Part shown: positions 41,656-51,460 of the stretch, in pieces | Numbering within the stretch: position 1 is the stretch's first letter | Layout of the letters: each line of letters starts with the position of its first letter | Position numbers and translations under genes: made by a program | Notes under the pieces: generated by a model | Told to the model about the DNA's origin: nothing | The model's input: the letters and a program-made list of their open reading frames with translations, nothing else | The model's database searches: none | Origin: Pseudomonadota bacterium | Lineage (GTDB): Bacteria > Pseudomonadota > Alphaproteobacteria > Sphingomonadales > Sphingomonadaceae | Length of the DNA: 51,579 bases | Assembly: GCA_023422695.1 (NCBI GenBank) | Contig: JAFAGN010000130.1 | Location: forward strand, 1 to 51,579 | Direction of reading: 5' to 3'

Positions 41656-41722
41656 CGTAACCCTGAGCCTGTCGAAGGGCGCTTCTCGGTAAGGCGCCCT
41701 TCGACAGGCTCAGCGCTACGGT
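41656..41722. repeat. Intergenic inverted repeat, family B copy 1
   Basis: Perfect 20-base arms with core CTGAGCCTGTCGAAGGGCGC (41663-41682) and its complement (41694-41713), extended with mismatches to about 27 bases. It lies between the convergent flippase and small membrane protein genes. Confidence 0.85.
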
Positions 41723-41732
41723 TCAAACCGGC

Positions 41733-41990
41733 CTACTTCACCGCTTCCTGCGCGGCGTCGCCAACATCCTGCGCCGCGTCGCCGACCTTTTGCGCGGCTT
41801 CGGTGATCGCGCCGGTTTCCGCCTGGTCGTTGGCCAGAAACTGGAACGCAAAAAAGCCCGCGACCGCCAGCACGACCAGCAGGATCAGGCCCATGCCCAG
41901 CCCGCTACCGCGCCGCGGTTCGCGGTCGATGATCGTCGTGGTGTGCGTCGTCCCGTCGGGCGCGCGCGTTTCGTGGATCTCGTCGGCCAT
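41733..41990 (-). CDS. Small single-pass membrane protein
   Basis: An 85-residue protein: a hydrophilic Thr-rich N-terminus (TRAPDGTTHTTTIIDREPRR), one membrane helix at about residues 32-52 (LGMGLILLVVLAVAGFFAFQ) and a C-terminal amphipathic repeat, AAQKVGDAAQDVGDAAQEAV, with an AAQxVGD period of seven. ATG 41990 has a GGAGG site 5 bases upstream; an ATG six codons earlier overlaps nothing useful. No family is recognised. It lies downstream of, and on the same strand as, the PfkB gene with a 57-base gap. Confidence 0.72.
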   Translation of the reverse strand: MADEIHETRAPDGTTHTTTIIDREPRRGSGLGMGLILLVVLAVAGFFAFQFLANDQAETGAITEAAQKVGDAAQDVGDAAQEAVK

Positions 41991-42047
41991 ATCGTCCTCC
42001 TGCGTCATTTATCTGGCGCATAGGACGCTCTGGACTGGCGAAGGTTC

Positions 42048-43046
42048 CTAGCCGAAGCGAGCCGCGACCTTCGCGCGGAGGTCGGTCTGCGCCCGCGGGC
42101 CGACCTGTGCGATGATTTCGCGTGCGCACACCGCGCCCATCGTCAGGCAGTCGGCGATCGGGCGCGCTTCAGCGAGCCCGGACAGGAAACCCGCGGCGAA
42201 CAGGTCGCCCGCGCCGGTCGTGTCGACGACGTCGTCGATCGGTTCGGCAGCAACCTCGGCGCGCTCGCCGTTCGTCACCGCGACCGCCCCATGCGCGCCG
42301 CGCGTCGCGACGAGCAGCGGCACTTCGGCGGCGACCTTGGCCAGTGCCGCCTCGAAATCATTCTGGTGCGCCAGTTCGAGCAGTTCGGCTTCGTTGGCGA
42401 ACAGGATGTCGATCTCGCCCGCCGCCATCATGCGGCGGAAATCATCGCCATGGCCCGCGACGACAAAGGTGTCGGACAGGGTGAAGGCGACGCGGCGGCC
42501 CGCCGCCTTCGCCATCCCGATCGCCTCGGCCATCGCCGCGCGCGACGCATCGGCGTTCCACAAATAACCTTCGAGATAGAGGATGTCGGCATCGGCGATC
42601 AGCGCCGCGTCGAGCGATTCGCGGCCCAGATTCTGCGACGCGCCCAGAAAGGTGTTCATCGTCCGCTGGCCGTCGGGAGTGACCAGGATCAGGCAGCGTG
42701 CCGTGGGCGCCCCTTCGTCGGCAGGCGGCGTATCGAACGCCACGCCAAGCGAGGTCAGGTCGTGGGTGAATACCAGACCGAGCTGATCCTGCGCGACCTG
42801 CCCGATAAAGCCGCAGCGGCGGCCCAGCGCCGCCATGCCCGCCAATGTGTTCGCCGCGCTGCCGCCCGACATTTCGATCGCCGGTCCCATCGCCGCATAC
42901 AGCCGCTCGGCCTCGTCGGCGTCGATCAACCGCATCGATCCCTTGACCAGATTTTCGCTCTCGATCAGCGCGTCGTCGGCGCGGGCAAGAACGTCGACAA
43001 TCGCGTTGCCGATGGCAACAACGTCGAAACGGGCGGTGGCGGCCAT
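42048..43046 (-). CDS. PfkB family carbohydrate kinase, adenosine kinase-like
   Basis: The 332-residue kinase starts FDVVAIGNAIVDVLARADD and has the substrate-site MSGGSAANTLAGMAALGRRC and GFIGQVAQDQLGLVFTHDL. The catalytic DTTGAGDLFAAGFLSGL places the base at Asp281. This pattern is that of the adenosine kinase branch of PfkB proteins, which phosphorylate adenosine to AMP, although ribokinase-like activity cannot be excluded. The ATG at 43046 was chosen for its family N-terminus and an AGGA site. Confidence 0.9.
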   Translation of the reverse strand: MAATARFDVVAIGNAIVDVLARADDALIESENLVKGSMRLIDADEAERLYAAMGPAIEMSGGSAANTLAGMAALGRRCGFIGQVAQDQLGLVFTHDLTSLGVAFDTPPADEGAPTARCLILVTPDGQRTMNTFLGASQNLGRESLDAALIADADILYLEGYLWNADASRAAMAEAIGMAKAAGRRVAFTLSDTFVVAGHGDDFRRMMAAGEIDILFANEAELLELAHQNDFEAALAKVAAEVPLLVATRGAHGAVAVTNGERAEVAAEPIDDVVDTTGAGDLFAAGFLSGLAEARPIADCLTMGAVCAREIIAQVGPRAQTDLRAKVAARFG

Positions 43047-43154
43047 AAAATATCCTGTGATGTGCGGGAAAAAGCTGCCGCGCTTTAGGGATGCGGGCCG
43101 GTCAAGGCAAGCGCGGCGCTTGACGCGCGCCCTGACCCCTCGCATCCCCCAAGC

Positions 43155-43838
43155 ATGACCCGCGCCGTCCACGCCTTTCTGCTCGCGCTTCGCGACCTGC
43201 CCAACGGGCGCGTGCTGCGCATCCTGTTGCAGAGCCTGGCGCTGACGCTGGTCCTGCTGGTCGTCGTTGGTGCGGCGCTTTTCTTCGCCGCGCGCTGGGC
43301 GCTCGACCATTGGCAATGGCTGGGCGCCGCCGAACGCGACATGGCGGGCGTCCTGCTGGTGCTCGCGATCATCGCGGGCAGCTGGCTGCTGTTTCGCGCC
43401 GTCGCGATCGTCGTCGTCGGGCTATTCGCCGACGCGATTGTCGCCGATGTCGAGGGACGCCATTATCCCGCCGCCGCGGCGCGCGCGGTCGATGTCGGCT
43501 GGCGGCAGAATATCCGTCTCGCGGTCGCATCGCTGGTCCGGCTGATCGGCGGCAATCTGCTCGCGCTGCCGATCTATATCCTGCTGCTCGTCACCGGCAT
43601 CGGCACGCCGATCTTTGCGCTGTTCGTCAACGCGCTGCTGCTCGGCCGCGATCTCGAGGCGATGGTGCTGGCGCGCCATCCTGACGGCGCGCGCCTCGAT
43701 CGGCCCGCGCGCTGGTCGCTCGGGCTGCTGTCCGCCGCAAGCTTTGTGGTGCCCGTCGCCAATCTGTTGGCGCCGATCGTCAGCGCCGCTATGGCCGTTC
43801 ACATGCTCCATTTGGCGAGCGGGGACCGTAAAAGATGA
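43155..43838 (+). CDS. EI24/CysZ-like membrane protein
   Basis: A 227-residue protein with about five membrane segments: residues 24-46, 65-92, 123-145, 145-160 and 190-212. The EI24-type features are LVRLIGGNLLALPIYILLLV, the FALFVNALLLGRDLEAMV stretch and a paired C-terminal hydrophobic hairpin. Family members include the sulfate permease CysZ, but the substrate here is not shown. The start is 108 bases from the divergent kinase gene. It overlaps the lipoprotein gene by four bases. Confidence 0.85.
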   Translation: MTRAVHAFLLALRDLPNGRVLRILLQSLALTLVLLVVVGAALFFAARWALDHWQWLGAAERDMAGVLLVLAIIAGSWLLFRAVAIVVVGLFADAIVADVEGRHYPAAAARAVDVGWRQNIRLAVASLVRLIGGNLLALPIYILLLVTGIGTPIFALFVNALLLGRDLEAMVLARHPDGARLDRPARWSLGLLSAASFVVPVANLLAPIVSAAMAVHMLHLASGDRKR

Positions 43839-44215
43839 TGAAAAACAGCCGTCTGGTGACTCTCGCGGCGCTGGCCTTGCTGCTTGGCGGCTGCGCCGGC
43901 AACGCGATTCCGCGCGCCGCCCCGCCCAAGGCGCCACCGTCGGCAGGCCCGATCGCCGCGCCGCGCCCGACGCAGAACAACAGCCTGATCGGCCGCCCGG
44001 CCAATTCGGCGCTCAGCCTGTTCGGCAAGCCGCGCCTCGACGTCGCCGAGGGCGCCGGGCGCAAGCTGCAATTCGGCGGCAGCGCCTGCATTCTCGACAT
44101 TTATTATTACGCGCCGAAACAAGGCGCTGATCCGCTCGCCACCCATGTCGATGCGCGCACCCCCGATGGCCGCGATGCCAATGTGCCGAGCTGTATCGAA
44201 GCGCTGCGGCGCTAG
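43835..44215 (+). CDS. Small outer-membrane-type lipoprotein
   Basis: A 126-residue protein with a type II signal: positively charged MMKNSR, a hydrophobic core and lipobox LLGG|C at residues 17-21. A Pro/Ala-rich tether follows, then a compact domain of about 75 residues with IGRPANSALSLFGKPRLDV, FGGSACILDIYYYAPK and a final NVPSCIEALRR. Two cysteines could form a disulfide. The fold resembles small SmpA/OmlA-like lipoprotein domains only in general pattern. The ATGA overlap with the EI24 gene implies coupled synthesis. Confidence 0.82.
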   Translation: MMKNSRLVTLAALALLLGGCAGNAIPRAAPPKAPPSAGPIAAPRPTQNNSLIGRPANSALSLFGKPRLDVAEGAGRKLQFGGSACILDIYYYAPKQGADPLATHVDARTPDGRDANVPSCIEALRR

Positions 44216-44237
44216 AACAGGCGCCAACGATACCGAG

Positions 44238-44306
44238 CCGTAGCCCTGAGCTTGTCGAAGGGCGCCTATCGCCGATAAGCGCCCTTCGACAAGCTCAGGG
44301 CTACGG
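44238..44306. repeat. Intergenic inverted repeat, family B copy 2
   Basis: Perfect 28-base arms (44238-44265 and 44279-44306) around a 13-base loop, with core CTGAGCTTGTCGAAGGGCGC. The core differs from copy 1 at one base, matched in the opposite arm. It lies between convergent genes and could end both transcripts. Confidence 0.88.
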
Positions 44307-44314
44307 TTGAAAAT

Positions 44315-44590
44315 CTAAAGTGCGGGCGATGCGGCGGCCTTGCGCGCGCGCCACACGCTCCACAGGGTAAACACGCCCATCAACGCCCACACGACATTCA
44401 GCCCGGCGGAGGGCAGCGCGCCATTATAGCCCGAGTTGAGCACGAAGCCGCTCGCTCCGATCACATTCATCCACTGATAGAGATAGCCGCGCGGTTCGAT
44501 TTTCCCGAGCGAGAGCAGGACGTAGCTGGCGAGGATCAGCGCAGCCGCGAGCCAGCCGATAACCTCGATCGCGATCTGTAAAACGCTCAT
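44315..44590 (-). CDS. CBU_0592-like small membrane protein
   Basis: A 91-residue protein with three membrane segments: residues 6-27 (IAIEVIGWLAAALILASYVL), 41-54 and 62-80. The conserved LGWLAA/LASYVLLSLGKIEPRGYLYQWMN-type pattern (split here) and the NVIGASGFVLNSGYNGALPS motif fit the CBU_0592-like family, whose role is unknown. AAGGGAC precedes the ATG. It is convergent with the lipoprotein gene. Confidence 0.8.
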   Translation of the reverse strand: MSVLQIAIEVIGWLAAALILASYVLLSLGKIEPRGYLYQWMNVIGASGFVLNSGYNGALPSAGLNVVWALMGVFTLWSVWRARKAAASPAL

Positions 44591-44636
44591 ATACCGTCCC
44601 TTCGGGTGGCCTGCACCCCGGCGGGGAACAGGGAAA

Positions 44637-44906
44637 TCAGCGCATCGTCTGTTCGAGCGCCTCGACTGCGTCCTTCGCTTCGGCGAGGTCCAAGCCGGTG
44701 CGTTCGCGGACCAGCTTGATCGCCTCGATCTTGCGGTCCTGGCGGATCAGGGCGCGGATTTCCTCATTGTCGATCCGCTCGTCGCCGACGCGCACCATCG
44801 GCCGCGGCCGCGCGGAGAGGTCGCGGCCTGCCCGCTGCCCGCGCAGATAGCGGGCGAGGAGCAGGCCGAGCGCCAGGCCGAGGATCAGGAACAGTAGCTT
44901 GCCCAT
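44637..44906 (-). CDS. Membrane-anchored protein with ribosomal L7/L12-like domain
   Basis: The 89-residue protein has an N-terminal membrane helix (LLFLILGLALGLLLARYL, residues 4-21), a basic linker, and a C-terminal domain IRALIRQDRKIEAIKLVRER with TGLDLAEAKDAVEALEQTM. That domain closely follows the L7/L12 C-terminal pattern KIxVIKxVRExTGLGLKEAK. It is thus not a ribosomal protein but a membrane-held copy of the fold that recruits translation factors, or an adaptor. It is 24 bases after acnA on the same strand. Confidence 0.8.
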   Translation of the reverse strand: MGKLLFLILGLALGLLLARYLRGQRAGRDLSARPRPMVRVGDERIDNEEIRALIRQDRKIEAIKLVRERTGLDLAEAKDAVEALEQTMR

Positions 44907-44930
44907 CGCCCGATCCTCGCCTGTTTATGC

Positions 44931-47603
<2,673 letters not shown>

Positions 47604-47851
47604 CTTGCAGCAGTCCCCTGTTGGCGCGGCGGGGAATGACCGTCCGCTGGCGTGGCGGGAGAGCGGGCCAGCAGGAGTCGCGCGCGCGGTTTTTGTTGGG
47701 GACGCCTTACGCGGGGGGTGGGGAAATGCAAGGGGGTGGGGGTGGGTTCATTGGTGCGTGGGCTGGCTTGTGACGTCGGAGGCGCCAAGATTTTTTCACA
47801 CAAAGACACAAAGGCGCAAAGGGGCGAAGGAAAGTCGACGTATATACTCTC

Positions 47852-47950
47852 GTCGTCACCCCGGACTTGATCCGGGGTCCATGCGGCGTCGGGTGAATGG
47901 ATCCCGGATCAAGTCGAACGAGCCGCTTGTCTCATTCGAGGATGACGAGG
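47852..47950. repeat. Intergenic inverted repeat, family C
   Basis: A small hairpin CCCCGGA-CTTGA-TCCGGGG (47859-47877) sits inside a longer element. Bases 47864-47882 (GACTTGATCCGGGGTCCAT) pair with 47897-47915 with one mismatch, and outer GTCGTCA/TGACGA sequences also match. Such CCGGA-CTTGATCCGG repeats are common in alphaproteobacterial intergenic DNA. Confidence 0.8.
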
Positions 47951-48045
47951 GATGCGCAGAATAGTCCATAGCGGACAGGGTCGTGTCCTATCTCGTCCGG
48001 ACCCCGTTAAGCTGCCCGCATGGCGGGCGGATGCGCACCGTCAAC

Positions 48046-48074
48046 TTGACAAACGTACCATAAATGATACATGG
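48046..48074 (+). promoter_or_regulatory. Candidate promoter and operator of the toxin-antitoxin pair
   Basis: TTGACA (48046-48051) is followed by an imperfect palindrome GTACCAT-AA-ATGATAC (48055-48070, one mismatch) overlapping a weak -10 TACATG. A palindrome inside the promoter is the usual arrangement for autorepression by an HTH antitoxin. The start codon lies about 10 bases on. Confidence 0.5.
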
Positions 48075-48081
48075 GGACACA

Positions 48082-48447
48082 ATGGCTGGTAAGGTTTCCG
48101 GCGCAGCCAGAATCGAATTGCTGTTCTACCGCAGTGTCGCGGGAAATGAGCCGGTGCGGGACTGGCTGGTGGACCTGCCCGAACCGCATCGCCGCGCGAT
48201 CGGGATGGATTTACAGCGGGTCCAATATCGCTGGCCGGTCGGGATGCCGCTGGTCCGTGCGATGGGCAAGGGACTGTTTGAAGTGCGGACGCCCCTGGCC
48301 GATGGCACCGCGGCGCGGGTGCTGTTCTGTTTCCACGAGGGCGAGTTGTACGCCCTGCACGCTTTTATCAAAAAGGCGCAAAAGACGCCCGAAGCCGAAC
48401 TGAAATTGGCGCGGATGCGCCAGAAAGAGGTAGATGATGGCGGATAA
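48082..48447 (+). CDS. RelE/HigB-like (Gp49 family) toxin
   Basis: A 121-residue protein of the type II toxin group with toxin-first order. It has RIELLFYRSVAGNEPVRDWL, PEPHRRAIGMDLQRVQYRWP, VRAMGKGLFEVRTPLADG, ARVLFCFHEGELYALHAFIK and KKAQKTPEAELKLAR. These are hallmarks of the phage Gp49/HigB branch of RelE-fold mRNA interferases. The Lys-rich KKAQKTP tail is typical and conserved. ATG 48082 has no strong ribosome site; an earlier in-frame ATG (48064) lies in the operator. It overlaps the antitoxin gene by 14 bases. Confidence 0.85.
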   Translation: MAGKVSGAARIELLFYRSVAGNEPVRDWLVDLPEPHRRAIGMDLQRVQYRWPVGMPLVRAMGKGLFEVRTPLADGTAARVLFCFHEGELYALHAFIKKAQKTPEAELKLARMRQKEVDDGG

Positions 48448-48721
48448 CAAGCATCGCGGATCGACGCTCGACAGCTTTCTGGAAAGCGAAGGCGTGCTGG
48501 GCGAGTTTCAGGCGCAGGCGATCAAGGAAGTGATCGCGTGGCAATTGGCCGAGGCGATGCGCGAGCGCAAAATGAGCAAGACGCGCCTCGCGCAATTGCT
48601 GCACACTAGCCGCAGCCAGGTGAACCGCGTGCTCGACCCCAATGACGGCAATGTCACCATCGAAACGCTGCAACGCGCCGCGGCGCTGGTGGGCCGACGG
48701 GTGGAGGTGGCGCTGGTGTGA
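48434..48721 (+). CDS. HTH (XRE) antitoxin of the HigA type
   Basis: The 95-residue partner of the upstream toxin: an N-terminal helix STLDSFLESEGVLGEF, EVIAWQLAEAMRERKMSKTR and an HTH LAQLLHTSRSQVNRVLDPND with NVTIETLQRAAALVGRRVEV. It would neutralise the toxin and repress the operon through the palindrome upstream. ATG at 48434 or 48437. Its stop overlaps the start of a broken third gene (TGATG), which shows that the operon once had another reading frame. Confidence 0.88.
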   Translation: MMADNKHRGSTLDSFLESEGVLGEFQAQAIKEVIAWQLAEAMRERKMSKTRLAQLLHTSRSQVNRVLDPNDGNVTIETLQRAAALVGRRVEVALV

Positions 48722-49019
48722 TGGGGGCGGCCGAGGATATGGCCGACCCGCGCGCCTTTGACAGTGCCAAGGCGGCGCTGGCGGCGGGAGAGGACGAGCT
48801 GGTGCCGGCCGACTATACCAAGCGGCTGATCGCCGGTGAAAGCCCGCTGGGCGTGTAGCGCGAACTGCGCGGGCTGAGCCAGGTGAAGCTGGGGGCGGTG
48901 TCAGGAGTCAACCGGGGTGCCGATCGCCGACATCGAGGCCGGGCGCGGCAAGGGGGCGGTGGGGAAGTGGGTGGAGGCGCTGGGGGTTCGGGTGGATGAT
49001 TTGGTTTGGACGGAAACTG
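48721..49019 (+). pseudogene. Broken second HTH antitoxin gene
   Basis: Frame 1 gives MADPRAFDSAKAALAAGEDE then LVPADYTKRLIAGESPLGV, and is halted by TAG at 48856-48858 where relatives have a tryptophan (TGG) or another aromatic residue. It continues RELRGLSQVKLGAVSGVNR, then loses frame at a run of four G (48914-48917). Removing one G restores IADIEAGRGKGAVGKWVEAL and GVRVDDLVW. The restored sequence is a standard HTH antitoxin with PLxVxREHRGLSQ and ADIEAGR motifs. With one nonsense and one frameshift change, it is probably dead, or sequencing errors would have to explain both. Confidence 0.8.
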
Positions 49020-49045
49020 GCGAAATTTCGCCCGCCGTTGATCTT

Positions 49046-50731
49046 CTATGCCGTGCCCTTTCTTGAAGAATTGCGTATCCAAGCGACAATACCCTCCAAA
49101 AATTGCCAGACGTCGTCATTTGTTGGCTTCACATAGGAGGCATCGGCTGGATCACCACCTAGGCGCTCGAGCATCGCGACCGTCCAATCTGTTTTCTTTC
49201 CCGTCACCCCAAGGCAGGGAAGCCACGATTCGAGTTCTCCATGCCGCACAGGAAATATGCCAAACTCTTCTAGGGTGCTGAACAACTGTTCGGCAGCGGC
49301 GCGGTCGCTTCCTCCGAGAATACCGATGCCGCCATCGATTTTCATGTCTTTTCCGGTGGCTACTAGAGCCTCGTGTATCGCTGCCCTTTGCTGGCCATAT
49401 CCTAGGTGCAAGGCATCTGGCACCTGCGATGCCTTCAACCAATCTGTCCAAGTGCGCCCGCCATCTTTGACGATGTCTATATCCGGTATCGCCGCAGCCG
49501 GGACGCCGAACTGGCGTAAGGGTCCCATCATGTCTTTGATAGTTTGCTTGTTTTGGGCGTTTATAAACAGAATTGATGGGTATTCGGATCTTCCTTCCGA
49601 TAGACGGTGATAGATCTCGGCATAAAAGGCGCGGTCATTGTCTGACTCGCATATAATGACACCATCATGGAATAACCCTGAGATCACATTTGCGCTTCGC
49701 ATTAGAGGGCGTTTGAAAAAAGCTTCGAGGACGTCGGGATCAATTACACGGCCGCGAGATTTCCCGCCGCTATATTCAAGTCGTACGACCCGAACCGAAG
49801 GCGATGCTTGGACGCAACCCATGAGAAAATCAGAGCTGTGCGTCGATGCCATAAGGCTGCCTCCTCGCTCTGCTGCGAGGTCGGCCAAGCTCTTGCCGAG
49901 CTTTCGTGCGAGCGGAGGGTGGAGAAATGCCTCGGGTTCATCGATCAAAATAGTGTGAAATTCACCCGAGCAGACCGCGGTAACGATGCCGGTAAAGGCT
50001 TTAACCCCATCGCTTGCATCCTTGATATGGATTGCCTTTGAATGAAACTCCCGTGCCTCTGTATTGAGTGACTGCTCGTCGGCCAAAGGCTCTTTGTCTG
50101 ACAGGCGAATACGCAAATGGCCAAGATGCGTAGGATCGATAACGAAATTCAATCCAAAGGCATCGCTGACCAAATTCCTGACCTTCTTTCGATCGGCCTC
50201 GTGTTGGAATAGGTGTGCCAGCACGTTCTGCGCAGGCCCGAGAAGGTCGCCGCCGCCTTGATCGTTCGTGAGGTTAAACCGCGAACGTCCGTCAAGCCTG
50301 ATCACTCCCCACTTAGAATATTGAGTAATGAGCCAGTTTTTATCTTTTTTATCGCTAATTTTTTGAAGCAAAGATTCTTCGAATATATTCGTTGTTTGGA
50401 GTCCTCCCGCTGGATTGATGCGTCCTAGCGTCACTTGGTTGATCGGCAATGACGCATGACGAAGCGGCTTCATTTTCTCAACAGTCTTTTTCACCTCGTC
50501 GTCTGACGGCCATTCAGCTTCATAATCTTTCAAGATGTGCAAGCCTGATGGGAACGGGTGCACTTCGAAGACCTGTTCGATCTCTCGAAGAACGAGACTC
50601 TTGCCCGAATTGTTGGGACCAACAAATATCGTTATTCCCTTTGCGGGGAGCGTCAATTTTCCGGTTTCGCTGAATTCAAGGTCAATTGAATGGAGCACAG
50701 TAATATCCATCTCTAATTTGGGCGGCGCCAT
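49046..50731 (-). CDS. OLD/PARIS-like ATPase-TOPRIM protein, candidate phage defence
   Basis: The 561-residue protein has an SMC/ABC-type ATPase: Walker A GPNNSGKS (residues 38-45), signature SDGVKA (240-245), Walker B ILIDEPEAFLHP (261-272) and switch His298 in ASTHSSDF. A TOPRIM-like half follows, with GVIICESDNDRAFY (Glu362) and the DxD of PDIDIVKDGG (Asp417, Asp419). OLD nucleases and PARIS proteins share this order and act against phages. No second effector gene is adjacent, so a class 1 OLD-like or fused PARIS-like role is possible. The gene is clearly AT-richer than its neighbours, with many TTT/AAA codons, a sign of transfer. The ribosome site is poor; ATG at codon 8 is an alternative. 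Confidence 0.82.
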   Translation of the reverse strand: MAPPKLEMDITVLHSIDLEFSETGKLTLPAKGITIFVGPNNSGKSLVLREIEQVFEVHPFPSGLHILKDYEAEWPSDDEVKKTVEKMKPLRHASLPINQVTLGRINPAGGLQTTNIFEESLLQKISDKKDKNWLITQYSKWGVIRLDGRSRFNLTNDQGGGDLLGPAQNVLAHLFQHEADRKKVRNLVSDAFGLNFVIDPTHLGHLRIRLSDKEPLADEQSLNTEAREFHSKAIHIKDASDGVKAFTGIVTAVCSGEFHTILIDEPEAFLHPPLARKLGKSLADLAAERGGSLMASTHSSDFLMGCVQASPSVRVVRLEYSGGKSRGRVIDPDVLEAFFKRPLMRSANVISGLFHDGVIICESDNDRAFYAEIYHRLSEGRSEYPSILFINAQNKQTIKDMMGPLRQFGVPAAAIPDIDIVKDGGRTWTDWLKASQVPDALHLGYGQQRAAIHEALVATGKDMKIDGGIGILGGSDRAAAEQLFSTLEEFGIFPVRHGELESWLPCLGVTGKKTDWTVAMLERLGGDPADASYVKPTNDDVWQFLEGIVAWIRNSSRKGTA

Positions 50732-50926
50732 ATTTCATGTAACAGATGTAATCGCTAGAACTTTCGGTGCAGCAGTGAGGCATGTTTTGGGAAGATTATG
50801 GTAGCGGCTTACTCAAACCCCAAATCCGTTTGATCGTCCGCTCACGCCGTAGCCCCAATTCGCTTGCGCCTTGCTCCGCCCCCAAAGCCCTGTCACGTTC
50901 CTATCCTGATCAGCGAACAGGGGTAG

Positions 50927-51403
50927 ATGACCATGCAAGCCACCCGAGCCACCGCCGCGACGGCGATGTTGAGCCTTACACTTCTCCCCGCGACCGCAAC
51001 GGCACGCGACCCAGCCAACGTCCTGATGCCCGAAAATCCCGAGGCGCGGGCGTTTCAGGAGGCGGTGGGCTATGCGACTGCGGTGATCGCGGGTGACACG
51101 ATCTATCTGTCGGGGGTGGTCGCGGGGCCGGGGGCGGGGGAGAGCGATCTGGCGCCGGGGTATGAGCGCGCCTTTGCGCATATCGCCGCGACGCTGGCGC
51201 GCGCGGGGGCGAGTTGGGACGATGTGGTCGACATCACCACCTTTCACACCGACCTGGCGGCGCACATCGACGGCTTTGCTGCGGTCAAGAACCGCCATGT
51301 GAAGGCGCCCTTTCCGGCGTGGACCGCGATCGGCGTGTCGCGATTGTACGAGCCGACCGCCGTGGTCGAGATCAAGGTCGTGGCGCGGGTGGTGAAGAAA
51401 TAG
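50927..51403 (+). CDS. Secreted RidA/YjgF-like protein
   Basis: A 158-residue protein with a signal peptide (residues 1-27, ATATA|RD) followed by a RidA-fold domain: FQEAVGYATAVIAGDTIYLS, ERAFAHIAATLARAGASWDD, VVDITTFHTDL and EPTAVVEIKVVARVVK. Classical RidA has an arginine in the PARS motif that deaminates imines; here the place reads PAWT, so that activity is probably missing and it belongs to an Arg-lacking Rid branch. A signal peptide places it in the periplasm, which is unusual for cytosolic RidA. ATGs at 50927 and 50933 both follow AGGGG. Confidence 0.85.
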   Translation: MTMQATRATAATAMLSLTLLPATATARDPANVLMPENPEARAFQEAVGYATAVIAGDTIYLSGVVAGPGAGESDLAPGYERAFAHIAATLARAGASWDDVVDITTFHTDLAAHIDGFAAVKNRHVKAPFPAWTAIGVSRLYEPTAVVEIKVVARVVKK

Positions 51404-51460
51404 GGGTTGGGTGGGGCCTTTCCGCCGTATCGTCACCCACGCTCTCCCTTTGAAAAATTG

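Larger units (their letters stand above)
47604..48081. other. 478-base intergenic gap with repeats
   Basis: No convincing gene is seen in this gap. It holds a C-depleted G-rich stretch near 47690-47760, a short tandem of CACAAAG units (about 47796-47822), the family C inverted repeat (47852-47950), and a candidate promoter just before the toxin gene. Small open frames here have no ribosome site or recognisable product. The gap marks the change from housekeeping DNA to the accessory island. Confidence 0.7.

Noticed and set aside
49046..50731. A complete two-gene PARIS (AriA plus AriB) locus
   Set aside because: There is only one gene. Both domains seem to be in the same protein and no second effector frame is adjacent, so the stricter name was not used.
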